A stretch of 64,000 nt of DNA from Rotaria socialis (Eukaryota; Rotifera; Eurotatoria; Philodinida; Philodinidae), in the NCBI GenBank assembly GCA_905331475.1, contig CAJNYU010001570.1, forward strand, positions 310,001 through 374,000, written 5' to 3'. Within the stretch, counting starts at the first letter, position 1, and the number at the start of each line of letters is the position of its first letter. Shown in pieces: positions 12,435-25,915 of this stretch. The notes below the pieces were generated by a model, which ran no database searches, had not been told where the DNA came from, and worked only from the letters and a program-made list of their open reading frames with translations. The translations under genes were made by a program, and so were the position numbers.

Positions 12435-14039
12435 ACAACTAGTCTTCCAGTTTTTTCGCTAGATATTTGTACATTTATCGATCTATTTGTACTATTGATA
12501 TAAATAAATGGACAAAGAACAAAAAAAAAACAAAGTAACTGGAGAACGCTTTTAAAGACTTCTAGAAAAAAACAAAGAAACAGAAAGCTGATGCATTTTT
12601 CATAGCTATCGTCGTTGTTGAATTTGTTTGTCAAATGCGATCTTTAAATTTTTTTTTGTTACTGCCATTCGGTTTTACTTTTGCTCAAAGTACAATACTG
12701 AATTATTCTTGTTTGTCTCTTGAATTAGTGCTGTATGTAAAAGATAAGTATTTTCTTAATTTATGTTGATTAACTTATCATTATTCTTTTACTGGTAACA
12801 TGAGATATAATAGCTACATAATGAATGATCTCTATAGGCTACTATTAGTTCCTATAAATAATAATGCAAAAGAATATTTTCATTTCTGTTGCGCAACTAT
12901 ATTCCATAGATAACATATCCATATTAAAACATAAACATTGGCATCAATTCAGAAAAGCTTTACTATAGTCTATTGAAAATATTTGACTGAAATATATTTA
13001 TTCTTGAAACATAACTATGTACGATAGTGTGCTGATAATTATTCACACATCTTAGTAAATGATTAGAACTTGTTTAATTTGTAGATTTTGGGAAAATATC
13101 CAAACGTATTACAAATTTATGATTACTATCAAGCAAGGTAACAGAGATAGACGTAAATCTTTGTTTCAATTCATGTTGAGTGTATAAAGAAACCTTCTTA
13201 AGCCACAAAAAAACTTCGAAGAAATTGTGTTCATCGATCTGTGATACTAGATTAGGATACTATTATCGAGTTTTTGCTACAATTCTATACGTTTGCTAAA
13301 ACATAGTAATATTTCAAATTGGAACTTACCCAATTGATCTAACTATTTGCCCTCGTAACATTCTAAAATTTTCAGTCAAAGAAACACTCGTATATCAAAA
13401 TATTGAGTAGCGAAGTGAATTTGATTTTTATGAAATGTTTAAACCAAGCGATGATTTATTGCAAATTGAATATATCAACAAATGAACGTTCTTGTTGGCT
13501 GAAACTTTCAGTATATTGCGAGAGTCATTATGTATGTATATATTTATGACATACATATAATTATATGTCTTTTAGCTTCATTGTGAATTAAAACTTTAGA
13601 ATAAATTTGATTTCGTTTTATCGTATACTGTTTTCGTGCATTTCGGTGTTTTATTCAGAATTCAATTGATTTCCACAGTAATAAAAATAAATCTCCTTTT
13701 TTCAAAAATTATTTCTCACCTTCTTCATTGTTTTATTAGTTACTATCTTTGCATGTATCTGTACATGTTACTACTGACAGAGTCTGCTCTGTTGATTCGT
13801 AATGATCACAAAGAGAAGCAAAATAATATTTTTATTTTGTATCAGTTGGATTTTATTTCATTTATTAAATTCTTACTCAATATTTTGACTGAATTAAGTC
13901 AATCATCAATTAAAACTGTGCACGTATAATAAATTAGTTTGTATTGATTAAAATACGTCAGACGTTCTTTTTAACAGATACGATAACAACAATCAAATGT
14001 ATTTAAAAGCGAATGTTTCCTTTTAAAAATAACTTCTGT
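12435..14039. other. Intergenic, convergent genes
   Basis: About 1.6 kb between the 3' ends of the lipase (plus) and the TRIM gene (minus). AT-rich with no convincing frame or repeat. A low-complexity frame on the plus strand at 13636-13929 lacks coding character. Confidence 0.55.
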
Positions 14040-17000
14040 TCAATTGTCACTTTCTGCTATTGAATTGAAAGCATGTACAGTAAAGCCAAATGGTAACTCG
14101 CTAACACGTTCACCTTTCAATTTAATACATAATAAACCTTGTTGTGTTGGTATACGAACAGTTCGATTTGAACCAGCTGGAGCAGCACTAACACTGGCTG
14201 TCGATGAAAACCCAGATACAGCAAAACCTTTGCGTTCAGTTGGAGGAATTTCTGACGTAAAACAATATTTAAATTTGCCTTTTTTATCAAGAATCGATGC
14301 AAGATTTTGTTCGCAATCAAGAATAATTACATCCGTATTAGGTAAAACAGCTACACTGCACGTTGGCTTAAGTAACCGCCGAACACGACGCGATAATTTA
14401 TTACTTTGTTCATAAATATTGGTATTCACATCAGAAGATATAGCCGGAGGTGCAGACGATGATGTTTCAATGTTAGTAGGTGAAAGAGAACCATTTTCGT
14501 CAGTTGGCACAAGCGACGTTGGAAGATTACCGTTTTCAAAATTAAGATCATTTGTAGAAAATGATATGTCCATTGTCTAAAAATAGAAAATAGATATTAA
14601 ACTTTCATCTTATTAGAGTTACATTTTTAATCAATTCTGACTGCGAAACATAGATAAGTAAGGGCTAGTTTTGTTTTTACAGTAAAAACTAGAAAAATAT
14701 AGTTATAGATATTTTCCTATTTAGAATATGAAGCATTTTAATCAGCAAGATTTGTTTTCACTGGAAACACTAATGATTGTTTATAAAATAAAAAACAGAC
14801 TTTTAGTAAGTTAATAAAACTTATGCAAATATGAGTAATATTACAATGTAAATAAACTTTCCTGAAATGTCGGAGTTTTTTTCGAATGTTGTTATTATTA
14901 TTATTTATTCGTTGCTCATAAATAAATTGGTCTTTGTATGATAGCTCGTTTACAATTAATTTATAGTCTAATGGGTTGAATAAAAAATCAGATCAAAAAA
15001 GATAAATACTTAAAAGCAAATTTTAAAAATAATATGTAGTTTCTCTTGATTTTCCTTAAACTTAGTGTAAAGTTAGGTGCTTTTTTAACCTGTACAGTTT
15101 GTGTCATAGTTTCCACATCTTCTGTTTGAATTGCTTTTGAAGAAAATGTTTTATTTGATTTTGAATTAACATTGTTATAATCAATCTTATTGTTTATTTT
15201 ATTTTCTTCATCATTTTCAGTGTGATCTTCTTCTTCTTCTTCGTCATCATCATCATCATCTTCTTCATCTTCTTCTTCTTCTTCTTCTTCTTCTTCTGCT
15301 TCTTCTTCTAAAACCATATGTTGTCCAACTTGTTCGTGTTGTTGCTCTTCTTCTGCTCCTCCTCCTCCTCCTTCTACTACTTCTTCTTCTTCTAATTCAC
15401 CTTCGCATTCATCATCATCGATCGGTGTTACTTCACATATTTTCAATGTACCCAAAGTTAGTTGTCCAGGTTGAAAATCAATTCTCATACAAATATTTTC
15501 TGGCAATGGATCAAGTTCAACAGCATCCAGTTCACGAAATTTTTCCAATAATTGTTTTTTAACTAATAACAATTCAATATCTTTTCCATGTATAACAAGT
15601 TCAGTTAGTGAACATGTATTCTTAATTTGTTCGTAATATTCATCTAATTCTTCTCGACGTTTTATAAATTCATTTGTTTCATCACCATATAGCTCAGTAA
15701 TTTGTTGAATAAGTTCTTGTTCTTTTATTCGTAGAGATTTTTCGAATGTATTTGCTAATGAATGTATACTTGCTTCAATTTGAGCTATATTAGCATCACA
15801 TCGACGTATAACATTTAAATATGCTTCTAGTTCACTCATACGTGCTTTACAACCGTCGAGACATTCATTTATATATGCTTTGTGGTTAGCAGCAGCTGCT
15901 CGAAAATCAGATAATTCATGATCACGATGAGCAGCATATGTACAAGCAATACAAACGCATGTTTCACATTGTTCGCAATAATAACGAACAAATTCTGTTT
16001 GATGATGCTTTAAAGAGAAAAATAAACATATAATTTAAAAATAAAAAATCTATTTTATTCTATTTTACTTTGCATAAAATATCTTTTTCAATTTCTAATT
16101 CGTATATTGAATGATTACGTGTAATTGTTATTGTTTGATGGGCTTGTACACAATGACGACACAGAGATTTTTGACATTCAAGACATCGTGATGTTGCTTC
16201 TCGTTCGCGATCATGAACAGTTTTACATATTTCACAATTTGTTGATACTTTTACTGAACCGTTTGCTCCTAAACTCTTTTGAGTTATCATTTCCGATAAG
16301 CCAGCAATAAGAAAATTGTCTGGCAACTTTTGAACACCTCCCGATGGAATAGCAGTCTTCTTTCGACATATCGGACATGCGAATTCACGATAATCAGTAT
16401 ATTTATATGATCTAAACAGATAGAATTTGTTTTTTATTCGACTACGGTTTAATTGCATAAGTACTTAAACGAAAATTTTTCGATCTCTATAACTGATTAA
16501 ATATCAATAAGGTCAAATAATAAATAGGATAGATCTTATTAATGAAAATAATTCAGACAAGGTTTGTTACCATATTCTAAATAAACATCGTATCTCAACT
16601 GGTTTAATTATCTTGATGAATCAGAAGCAAGCAGCCGTATGATGATGTAATTTATTCAATGTAAGCTAATGTCTGTTCTAGTCCTATAATCTTATTCTCT
16701 TCGCTTGAATGAATAGTGAATAATAATAATATATTTTTATAACCCAAGATTGAAAAACTAATAATTTTTCTTTACTATGGCATTTATGCGATGACCTTAT
16801 CTCAACAACTAGAATGTGTATATGAAAAAATAACAACAAAGAATAAATTTTGTTTTTCAGAATTAATGAATAATTACGTGAAAAATACAAACTCAGAATA
16901 TATTGACAGATATTAGATCAAGAAGTATAAATTGGTCCTAACAAGAAAAACTGGAAATCAATACAACTTTGAAATAGTATTTTGAATCGAAAAGTCAGAG

Positions 17001-18968
17001 AATTTTCCAATGACTACGGTTCAAAGCCATACAATTCTTGATAGAAAAACAGAATGAAATCAATTGGAAAAGTCAGTGATTTTTCGGTTCGAAATATTGT
17101 TTGTATGTTCTATCGAGTTCTGTATCCTGAATTTATCGACCAAGGTTATTTTGTTTCAATATTAAACAATTGGTCTGTGTAATTTTTGCTCGCTTCAAAG
17201 ATGATTAACTCTTTTCACTATAAAAATCTCTAATTTGAAATCTTTGAGTTATTTCAAACATGAATACTTTTAAGATAGATTTTTTTTAAAGAGTTCCTTT
17301 TAGAAGAGAATTGTACATCCAGGTAAACATTAATTTCACCAATATATAAATATGCTGATAAAAAAAAGATCGTAATAAAAAAGCTTTTAAGCAACGAGTT
17401 AACTAATGATCTGAACTGACAAAGAATTTACACAAATAGATACATTGCAAGTGTCGAAGGACGACATATCTTTTGGTAAGTCTATTTTTCTTCTATTTTT
17501 TGTCATGTTCTTTTTACCATCTGTCTGGTATACAGAAATTTAGTTGATTTATCTTGTGTATGATTTTACTTTGAATAAATACTAGCAACAGTATGTGGCT
17601 TGGGTATATAGCTCACGCATATAAATGCGTTTATATTATCTTAGGAAGACTATTGATCGTTACGTGTTTTTTTTTTGATGAAAAAGAACAAACTTTACCT
17701 TTGAGCAGATACATGACTTTCAATGCATTGTTCACAAAATGTATGTAGGCAAGTTAAACATTTTGGATCTTTGAATGGTTCCTTAAATTTAGAAAAAAAA
17801 GAAGTATAATCGATCGTCTTAAAAAAATAAATAATATATATGTATATATTTATATATACGTATATATATATATATATATTTCGTATAAATCATACCAGAC
17901 ATATTTTACATGTTAAATATTGATCATTGATCTTTTCAGCAAGACGAAGCGCTTGTTGAGTCATAATATCTGATGGTGTAGATCTTGTTGATAAATTTTT
18001 CGTTTGAGTAATTTCAGGTAAATGCAGATGCTCAATATCGTCAATCGTTGTATTAATTAAGCTTCTAAATAGACCATAAACATATGTTTGTTTTTTCCTA
18101 TGTTTATCTGTATTTTTGTTCTTACAGCAATGGAAAATATTGCTTTTATCTTTCTATTGCTGTACTCTTCTCATCATCGCATCGTTCTTTTCTTGCTGTC
18201 TCTTTTACTTGAGCTGACGGCCTCCTCGATTCTTTTCTTCGTACATAGGACCCATGATAATGTTTGCATCCTTATTTGTTTGACATATGATGAGATGAGA
18301 GTGTGTCTGCGTGTTGTTATTAGAAATCGTTAATAATCATTCGGTGAGTTAGCGACGAGTGCAACCCGGAAATAAGGAATGATCCTACAATACAGTTTGT
18401 ACAACGCAAGGATATCGGCAGGGATTTTTCTTTACATAAAATATAAACATGTATTTTCTATCACACGTTTCCAAGGTTTTTCTCTCTGAAGCACAAACGA
18501 GGAAAGATGGTATTGGCATTTTTTTTCTGATCCAGCCTCCAGAGAAATAATATTCTAATAAAAAGAAAAAAGGTCGAAATTGATTAAGAAATTCAATATT
18601 ATAAATCTGTCAATGAACAGAATCGATGCAATAGGAAAAGAATAAATGATCATAGATATAATTAGTTACATTTACAAGAACTTTTGCTGTGTTTTTGTGC
18701 AGACTAACGATCATCTAACGAGAATCGTACGAAGCAGAATGACAAGAAATCATTTAAAAGTTTAGTTTCACGATGACTTTATTATTTTCTAATTATAATT
18801 ATGTTAGAAATTTTTTTATTTCATATTCACTTACTGGTTTTTTTCAGAATCGTCGTTATTAGACATTGATTCAACGATTGGTGTTCGACTATATGTCGGT
18901 TGTGTAACGTTTAACGTTATTTTCTCTGATGAAGACCATCGATCTATTCTCTGCTTTGTGTTAGCCAT
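14040..18968 (-). CDS. RING/B-box/coiled-coil (TRIM) protein, TRIM2/3/71-like N-terminus
   Basis: Minus-strand exons: 18968-18835, 18064-17896, 17781-17699, 16411-16069, 16007 to ~15090 and probably 14576-14040 (about 728 aa). The first four sum to 243 codons. The RING is assembled across exons 2-4: CKIC, then CLTCLHTFCEQC, then ACPICRKK and LPDNFLI, the pattern of TRIM2/TRIM3-class ligases. Two B-boxes follow: CEICKTVHD with CLECQKSLCRHC, then YYCEQCETCVCIACTYAAH. A coiled coil of ~120 aa comes next, then a Glu/Asp-rich linker encoded by a (CTT)n tract (15226-15310). The last exon has one beta-propeller-like strand set (SVAVLPNTDVIILD, then ILDKKGKFKYCF) but not a full NHL propeller. The donor of exon 5 is uncertain: CAG|GTTAAA at 15090 and ACT|GTACAG at 15096 both keep frame. 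If neither is used, exon 5 ends at a stop at 14988 and the last block is a separate gene. Probable E3 ubiquitin ligase. Confidence 0.82.
15226..15395 (-). repeat. Coding trinucleotide tract (poly-Glu/Asp)
   Basis: CTT/CAT triplets on the plus strand encode Glu and Asp runs, with an interrupting Gly run, in the linker after the TRIM coiled coil. Such tracts are prone to length variation. Confidence 0.8.
16412..17698. other. Long TRIM intron splitting the RING
   Basis: 1287-bp intron falling between the zinc-binding cysteines of the RING finger (after HVSAQ, before the CPIC pair). AT-rich; no coding signal or transposon ends recognised inside. Confidence 0.65.
17826..17880. repeat. AT/TA microsatellite in TRIM intron
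   Basis: Imperfect (TA)n with TGTATA and ACGTATA interruptions, within the 114-bp intron between TRIM exons 2 and 3. Confidence 0.8.
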
Positions 18969-21900
18969 CTAAGATTTTTTCTACTGCTTCCTCGTACTCT
19001 TCATACATAAGGAATATAGGAATATGCATGCGTTGTATGTGTATGACGCATTTTTCTTATAGTAGCTTGCATACATATACGCACACACACTCGCACACGA
19101 TTTGAGATGACAGATTTTGTTATCTTATCCCATGGTCTTAACTAGTGGATAAAAGAAAAAAATATGCTCCCACACTCGAGAGAATCATATAACCTAGAAA
19201 GAAGTGAATTATGTTGTAGATTTTTTTGATGCAATTAAGTTGAGCACTAAATCTAAAAGTCTATAGGAATTATGTTATTACTATATCTACAACGTTCAAT
19301 GTCGAATAAATAGCAATCATTATGGTAGTAACAGAAAAAATAAATCATTTGTAAGTGTTTCTTAAAAGAACTCGTCAAACATATGAAAATTCGTGTAATT
19401 AGAATGTATTGTCTATATTTCCTATTGATCGTTACTATATGAGAAATGTTGATTTCGCATGATTATTTTGATTTTATTAATCAAAAATTCAGAATGAATC
19501 TATGATCTGACCTGAAAAGTTTTCTTTGCATACTTTAAGTTTGCCGTAAATAAAAGAAAAAGACGTTTGCTTGTTGATGCTATTGTTAGAATAAAAATAT
19601 GTTCCATACAAGTTCAGAAGTCATGAAATGTTTTCTCATCGATTTCTAATTAGTTTCTGAAACCTTATTACTGATTTCATTCGTGTAATATATATTTTAG
19701 TCTTTTTCTATTTATTTATTAATAGTAACAAATTTTATCGTATCTATTCCAATACATTTTTTATGGTTACTACAATATTTTTTTGTACAATGAATGAATA
19801 AAACAAAAGGCAATGTTTTGTAACAAGGCTAGTATTCTTATAAAATATTTCAATTATTATGTTTCTCATTTAATTAGGAATTCATGATACATATCAAACA
19901 GAAAATTTACAGTGGTTTCTTTTTAATTAAAAGTTAAGATGAGATTTCCGAGTGTCATCAGCAAAGTTTCTAAATTAGAGTAAAAGAAATCGAGAAGTTT
20001 ATCTATCTCAGAAACGTCAAAATTTCTGACATTTGATAACAAAAAAAAATCTATCTTTCAACGAGAAAAAATAACTTGACAGTAATTGTGTAGTATCTTA
20101 GACCTGATAGAATTTCTCTCTTACTTTGATCCAAATAGATAAAAAAAATTTACAAATGCATACTGTCGTAACAAAACATACACTATAACTAAGATGAAAA
20201 ACAATACTAATATTCAATCTAAATAATAGAATTATTGATAGATATCAAACTATAATTCATAATGTTAGTAAAATAGCTAAGCATGAATTTTCATCCATTT
20301 TCTTCTATGAACACTTTGTTTATTCGGTCTTTTTAAAATAATACTTTGGATTATTATATAATCCATATGTATTGATTAGTGCAATGATTTCTTCTCTATC
20401 GATGGTCAATGCCGTTCGTTCTTTAGCTCAATCAAATCATTAAAGTCAAGCTACTTAGCAATTATTTATATGCATAGTAATCATTCGATCGAATGATATA
20501 CAAAGGCAATGCTCTCTTTGACTTACTGCTGACTTATTATAATTGATTTTTTGATATCATGAGAATCTTGTGAAGAATTGTCCTTGCTGGATATTGTCGT
20601 TTTTATTGTAGTATCTTCAATCGCGGACAATCGAGATGATATACTAGCTGTTAAAGAGATATTGTCATCTTGTTTCGAGGATTCATCATTATGGCAATTT
20701 ATCGACGACAAGCAACTGGTGAGCTTGCGCAGCACGTGCATTGCACATATGCATCATCAATAGAAAACTCCCAAATATTAAGATATGTACAGAAAAGAAA
20801 CGATAAAAGAACGGAAAAAAATAGCGAAATAATAATCTATCATCCATCAGAAATCTGGCTTTCCTGAATCAATACAGTAGAAAATGTTCGAAGGCCATTA
20901 CAGAATGATGATATTATGCTTTTGTATTCATTTATTTGTTCATTAGTCTGAAAATGATCGACAGGCACATGTTCTCATCTTTGACCTTTTAATATTGTTA
21001 CGTCATGGAAGAAGGAATTCTTTTAATGTGAAGACATAAATGAACGAAATACTTAGCATATTGAACGAGTTTTTTATTTTTACCAATATATTTACACTAT
21101 CACACGAGTAAAAAAATACAAAATTCTTAAACTTACGACAAAGCATCAATAATATTAGTGATGAATTTTTATTGTCCTTGATCTATTAATCTAATCAGTT
21201 TTAAGGAGTCTATTTTCTTGTTGCTGTTGACAATGATGATGATGATGAAAATGATGATAGGGATGATATTTAACAATTGTTTGTTATTGATAAGGAAAAA
21301 TGCAGTACTTTTTATTTCTTTTAGATATTGACTTGTATAGGATTGGGCGAAAAACAAGAACTGAAGTAGAGAGAAAAAGAGGAGGAGACGATATATAATT
21401 GTTCACGGGCAATCTTCGACATATACATATGCGAAGGAATGCAAAAGGACAAGAGCGAAAGACAGCTCGATGAATAATCATTTCTGTAGTCCTATGTACA
21501 AGATTCTTTTTCTCTAGATGTTGTTTATAGAATGGTATCCGCACAGAGGAAAATACATTATCTTCTTCGCCTACGTCTAAATATCGATGGTCGCGATAAG
21601 AGTCGCATTCGCTTTCAGTTCGACGAAATGATATGTACACATTCATAATTACTCAAGAGTTGACGGCGCGACAATCAATCCCTTTTCAGACTGTTGATAC
21701 CAAAGAAAAAATGCCAAAGGAAATAAAAATTAAAGTATTGTAAGAAGAGTTCTCTACCATAAACATTACTAACAAATCATTATGATAGTATTCAATAATC
21801 ACTTAATGTTTCATGGTAAAATAGATGTTAATCAGAAATATATTTTCTTCAAACACTAAAACTATACAATATAAATATTGAATGGAACAAATTTTTTCAT

Positions 21901-21998
21901 GATATATTGTTCTGTTCAATAAAATAAAATAAGAACAATTCAAATCAACATCAACCAAAAGGATAAGCATAATACTATGTCAACTTGTGCAATTTATA
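18969..21998. other. Gene desert, first part
   Basis: Upstream of the minus-strand TRIM start. AT-rich; (CA/TG)-type alternation near 19020-19100 beside the TRIM promoter region. Minus-strand frames at 20523-20741 and 21284-21646 have no recognisable domain and no convincing splice partners. Regulatory sequence or long-intron 5' exons cannot be excluded. Confidence 0.5.
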
Positions 21999-22000
21999 TA

Positions 22001-22364
22001 CCCTGGTCGAGCTTTTTTTTTGCAAGCGCATGCAATTCTTGACGTTTTTTGATCAAGAAAGTCAAGAACTATGGACACATCTTGAGGCAAGACATGAACC
22101 CTTTCGGTGAGGTCAAGTTCTTAAACTTCTTGTTCATGCACTTGAATTTTTATCCAAGCTTTTCTGTTATTAAAGAACTTTTTCAACTTTTGTTTTCAAT
22201 TTTACAGTCACAATAACTCAACTTTTAATAAAAAATTATAGTTGCCTTTTTTTTGTAACTCATGCAAACATTGAGCCGCTTGTCTTGAGCAAGAAAGTCA
22301 TGCGATATGGACACATCCTGAGCTAAAGTCTTGCAAGCGCATGAATAAAAAAGTTCGACTAGGG
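22001..22364. mobile_element. CCCTAGTCGA-ended MITE, copy A
   Basis: 364 bp, beginning CCCTGGTCGAGC and ending TCGACTAGGG, flanked by TA on both sides (21999-22000, 22365-22366). Internal landmarks shared with two other copies are gcaagcgcatgcaattcttga, aacccttcggtgag and aataaaaaattatagttg. No transposase frame. The TA flank points to Tc1/mariner-type mobilisation. Confidence 0.9.
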
Positions 22365-25140
22365 TACGTATACATTAAGAAGATTTAATGGATTTAATTG
22401 TAAGAATAGAGATGAAATTCTATTTCCTTCCGTTCATCTTTCATTTTTTGTCATTTCATGTTTGACTCTGAATCTTAAATAAGTTAGTATTATTTACTGC
22501 CCCCATCAACATCATTCCCGTCGCAATTTGTGTTCAGTAAAAGAAAAAAAAAGAAGAAATTCTTAAGTACGCAATTTCTTTTCTTTTTTTTTTTAAAGTC
22601 GAAATTTTTGTTCTAACATGCATAAAAATAGAATATTTCTATGTGCGCTCACAGTTTAGATCTTTTTCTTTTATGTAATATATATATATATTCCAATAGC
22701 CACATGCTATAATAATCATGATAATGCTAGAGGTGTGCCAAGCACGCAATATGAAGTGTTAGTATAATATTTTATTTCTAGTATTATGTTATTCTTTTTT
22801 TCAGTTTTGTTATTCTCATTGTTCTCTTGTCATTGACAAGCGTAACAAAGCTCAAGGCTCAATTGAGAAAAGAAACAGATAGAAAAAAAAATGAATATAT
22901 ATATACCAGGACGACAACGACATAAATATTGTGCGTAAAAAAAATAGTTTGCTTAAAAAAATTTCTCCTTTTCTTTACCGTTTGTTAAGAAAAAAAAAGA
23001 ATATAGATTCTCTAATTTGATTGTTTTCTATTATTATTTTTCTTTTCTTTTGTCTTCCTTTTTCATCTTATGACTACTGTTATTAGAAAATTGTGATTGG
23101 AGTATTTCCGTATGTGTTTTTTTTGCGTATGCAAAAGAAAAATAAGATATTAATGAAAAGAAAAAGACGTGTAAGTTTTAATTAAAAAAGAAAAGATTTC
23201 TTGCTCTTGATAAGAAGATAGCAAAAGAAAAATGGTATGTATTATTTAATATTTTCCAGGCTACCTGTGATTCATATAAAATTGAAATAAAAATGAATAA
23301 ATTATTTAAAAAATTGTATTATATAGCTACAAGTTAATTTACTTTAAGAACGCATTTGACATAATCACGCTTAAGTAGACCTTTTATCTTGTCAGAATTT
23401 AGACATTTGATGCCAATGATTAATTAGAACTGGTAAATATTTTCATTAATAGTAAAATACACTTTTTACTATTTTGTTTTATAATTCTCTGTTTGCCGAT
23501 CGATTATAGACAGACGTGACGGCTCATAATGTTAACCGTATTGTGCTTTCATGTATAGAATATCTGTTTTATTTCTTCTATTGGTGAATATAGAGGATTA
23601 CCAACTTTTAATGCGTCTAAATGTGAAAGTCTCTAAAGAATTGTTTGCCTCTTTTCTAGCACACTTGTATCGATCACTATTTCCTTTAGGATGGATATTT
23701 AATATTCAGCCTCTAGGCACACGAGAAAAAACAAGACAATGGAAAATTGAGAAGCAGATAAGGGAATTCGAATATGAATGAAATATTCTAATATTAACGA
23801 TTCAGTATTTGTATGTTCAACTAAATAGATATCGAACAATGATAGTAACAAATATGGTTAAATAGACTGATAGATAATTTTCTGTTACAAAGAAATCGGA
23901 TAAAGTATAATCAATATTCATATTATCATGTAGTATTCTTCTTTTAGTATAGAATGCATAAAAATACAATTGGCTTTTTATAATGAATACTATTGCAAAA
24001 TAGTTTTTTAAATAGTTTTATTTGTTATAATTATTTTTAGTCAAGATTTTATAACGGTCTGGAGTACATTTGTTTTGTTGAAAAATACCAATTATACACA
24101 TATAGAGAAAGTCGTGTTGAAACTTAATTAACTGTTTCATAGTAGATTTTGTCTCACGCATTTTACATAATGGCCCATCTTTACGACATCTGTCGTGAAA
24201 AGATGAAATTACTTGTTGATTAAAAGTCACGCATATAAAAGACCATAGAATATAGGTGATGTGCATTTGTAATAAAAAAAATGAAAGAGGATTCCGTATT
24301 TCTTTGTATATTCTAACACAGGCTTTTGCACTTTTCTTTTTTTCTTCTGATGTTACGTCAACGCCTCTTTATTAAAGGATTATTTCAGTAGTGAGGAATG
24401 TTTTCATCATAGATATACGAGAAAAAAGAGCTAGGAACGTCAGTAGCAATGGCATTGCGATTGAAAAGACAAAAACGCTCATTCAGTCACTCACACACTC
24501 ATTCTGTCACTTTTCTTCGTATTCAAAATACGTCAAGCAGTCATGTTCTCGCTTAGCCTATTAGTATTCAAACAAACAAAATGCAAGAACCATATTAGTA
24601 CGTTTTAATGCTTATGCATGCTGAATAACCTTAGTTAATAGATGAAATATAAAAAGATTCGAATGGCTAGATAAATAGTTTTTGTGTAATCAAAAAAAAG
24701 TGAGTACACTATAGAATCGGTCAGTGTCCGACCGGCCGGCCGTTTACACGATAACCTTTGAAAAGAGAGTTCGATCTGGATGAAATCTTTTACACAGTAT
24801 CGTCTCAACAATGTCTCGGTCGAGTTCGAATATGAGCATGATTCGTTGGGCTATTCCTGAGTTATAGCAAAAATAGTGATTTTTCTATGCGATTATTGGC
24901 CTATGTCGGTTTTCGTAAAGGAATTATTCCTCTCATAATCAAACAAAAACCCGCGCTATTATATATCATTTAATAGAGAATTTCACGAGCTACAAAATGG
25001 TATATGAAACATTAGGAAACAAGAAGTCTAAGTCACATATTCGAAAGACATTGAATCGTAAATTGGTTCTATTTTTGTTCACGTTCTAATCGATCGAAAA
25101 GTAAAGAACCGTCTTCCAATCAAAATGATGATACGTCGAA
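22365..25140. other. Gene desert, middle part
   Basis: AT-rich and homopolymer-rich (A/T runs at 22530-23200). A small plus-strand frame at 23551-23781 shows no domain. From about 24700 base composition shifts toward higher GC, with a ccggccggccg palindrome at 24733-24745, suggesting decayed transposon sequence. Confidence 0.5.
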
Positions 25141-25147
25141 GTTTTCT

Positions 25148-25345
25148 AGGGCGGAGAACTCGAATCTAAGCTCTAATTACCTCGAAACCCTCTTGGTTGA
25201 ACACTAACCAATAGAAATCAAGTTTTAGGAACTTTCTTAGGGTAATTCAAGCCGAAGAGTTCAAATCTAAGCCATATTTGCCCCAAAGTCCTATTGGGTG
25301 AGCAGCAAACAGTGGAAATCAAGTTTTAATAGGACGGACTTGCTA
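25148..25345. repeat. Diverged direct repeat, two units of ~100 bp
   Basis: Both units carry, in the same order, tagg(g), ag(a/t)(a/t)c(g/a)aatctaagc, a ccc-rich block and ggaaatcaagtttta (the first copy reads agaaatcaagtttta). The second unit ends near 25340. Probably fragments of an old repeat family. Confidence 0.6.
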
Positions 25346-25440
25346 GGATAATTTTGATATCTATGCATGCTATGATGACTCACTTGTCTAGAGAAGTCCA
25401 ACTCTAGTTCAGAACCGATGAGGTGGCCAAAACGTTCACT

Positions 25441-25915
25441 CTCATAAACTGAACTAGCTGAACAGTTCTTTTCAACGAACTTAAGCTTTCGAAATAGCTC
25501 GGCTCTATGATTTGATCATCATGAAAAACTATATATATTATCATCAGGATTGATTAGGGACATCCCACATTCGATATCTGTGACTCATTTAATGTGCTAC
25601 GCGGGATTCACAAGTCATCTAGGCCTATTCTATGAGATACTCATAGGCCCACAAGTTCTTTAATATATGGGTGGGTACCAATAGTTCCTGAAGTTCTATT
25701 ATATAAGAGCACCAAGAGATCCTTGATGACTATCCTATGGGTACTCCTATATAGTAGGCCTTGAGGGCCTATGGGTCCACCCATATTATAACATCTACAA
25801 TAACTTCAAGTTAGGTTCATTTGAAAAGAAATGTTTGAAAAAGCTCCGCTCGTTTAAAAGAGCTGTTCGAACACTTCTCTAGTTCATTTGAATTAAGTTC
25901 ATCAACGTGAGCCGG
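25441..25915. repeat. GAAC-rich region with nested hairpins
   Basis: GAACTAG/GAACAGTTC blocks at ~25450-25510 face similar blocks at ~25830-25890. Between them are smaller hairpins: ggcctattctatgag with actcataggcc (25622-25650), and atatgggtgggtacc with gggtccacccatat (25666-25795). Likely a foldback element related to the one at the left end of the window; boundaries are uncertain. Confidence 0.5.

Noticed and set aside
14044..14415. 123-codon plus-strand frame
   Set aside because: Antisense to the last TRIM exon, whose minus-strand reading has beta-propeller-like strands and an acceptor site.
21284..21646. 120-codon minus-strand open frame, with a 72-codon one at 20523-20741
   Set aside because: No recognisable domain, no clear splice partner, and composition like the surrounding desert. 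Could be a 5' exon of a long-intron gene but cannot be supported.
23551..23781. 76-codon plus-strand frame in the gene desert
   Set aside because: Isolated, no domain, and no flanking splice or start context to support it.
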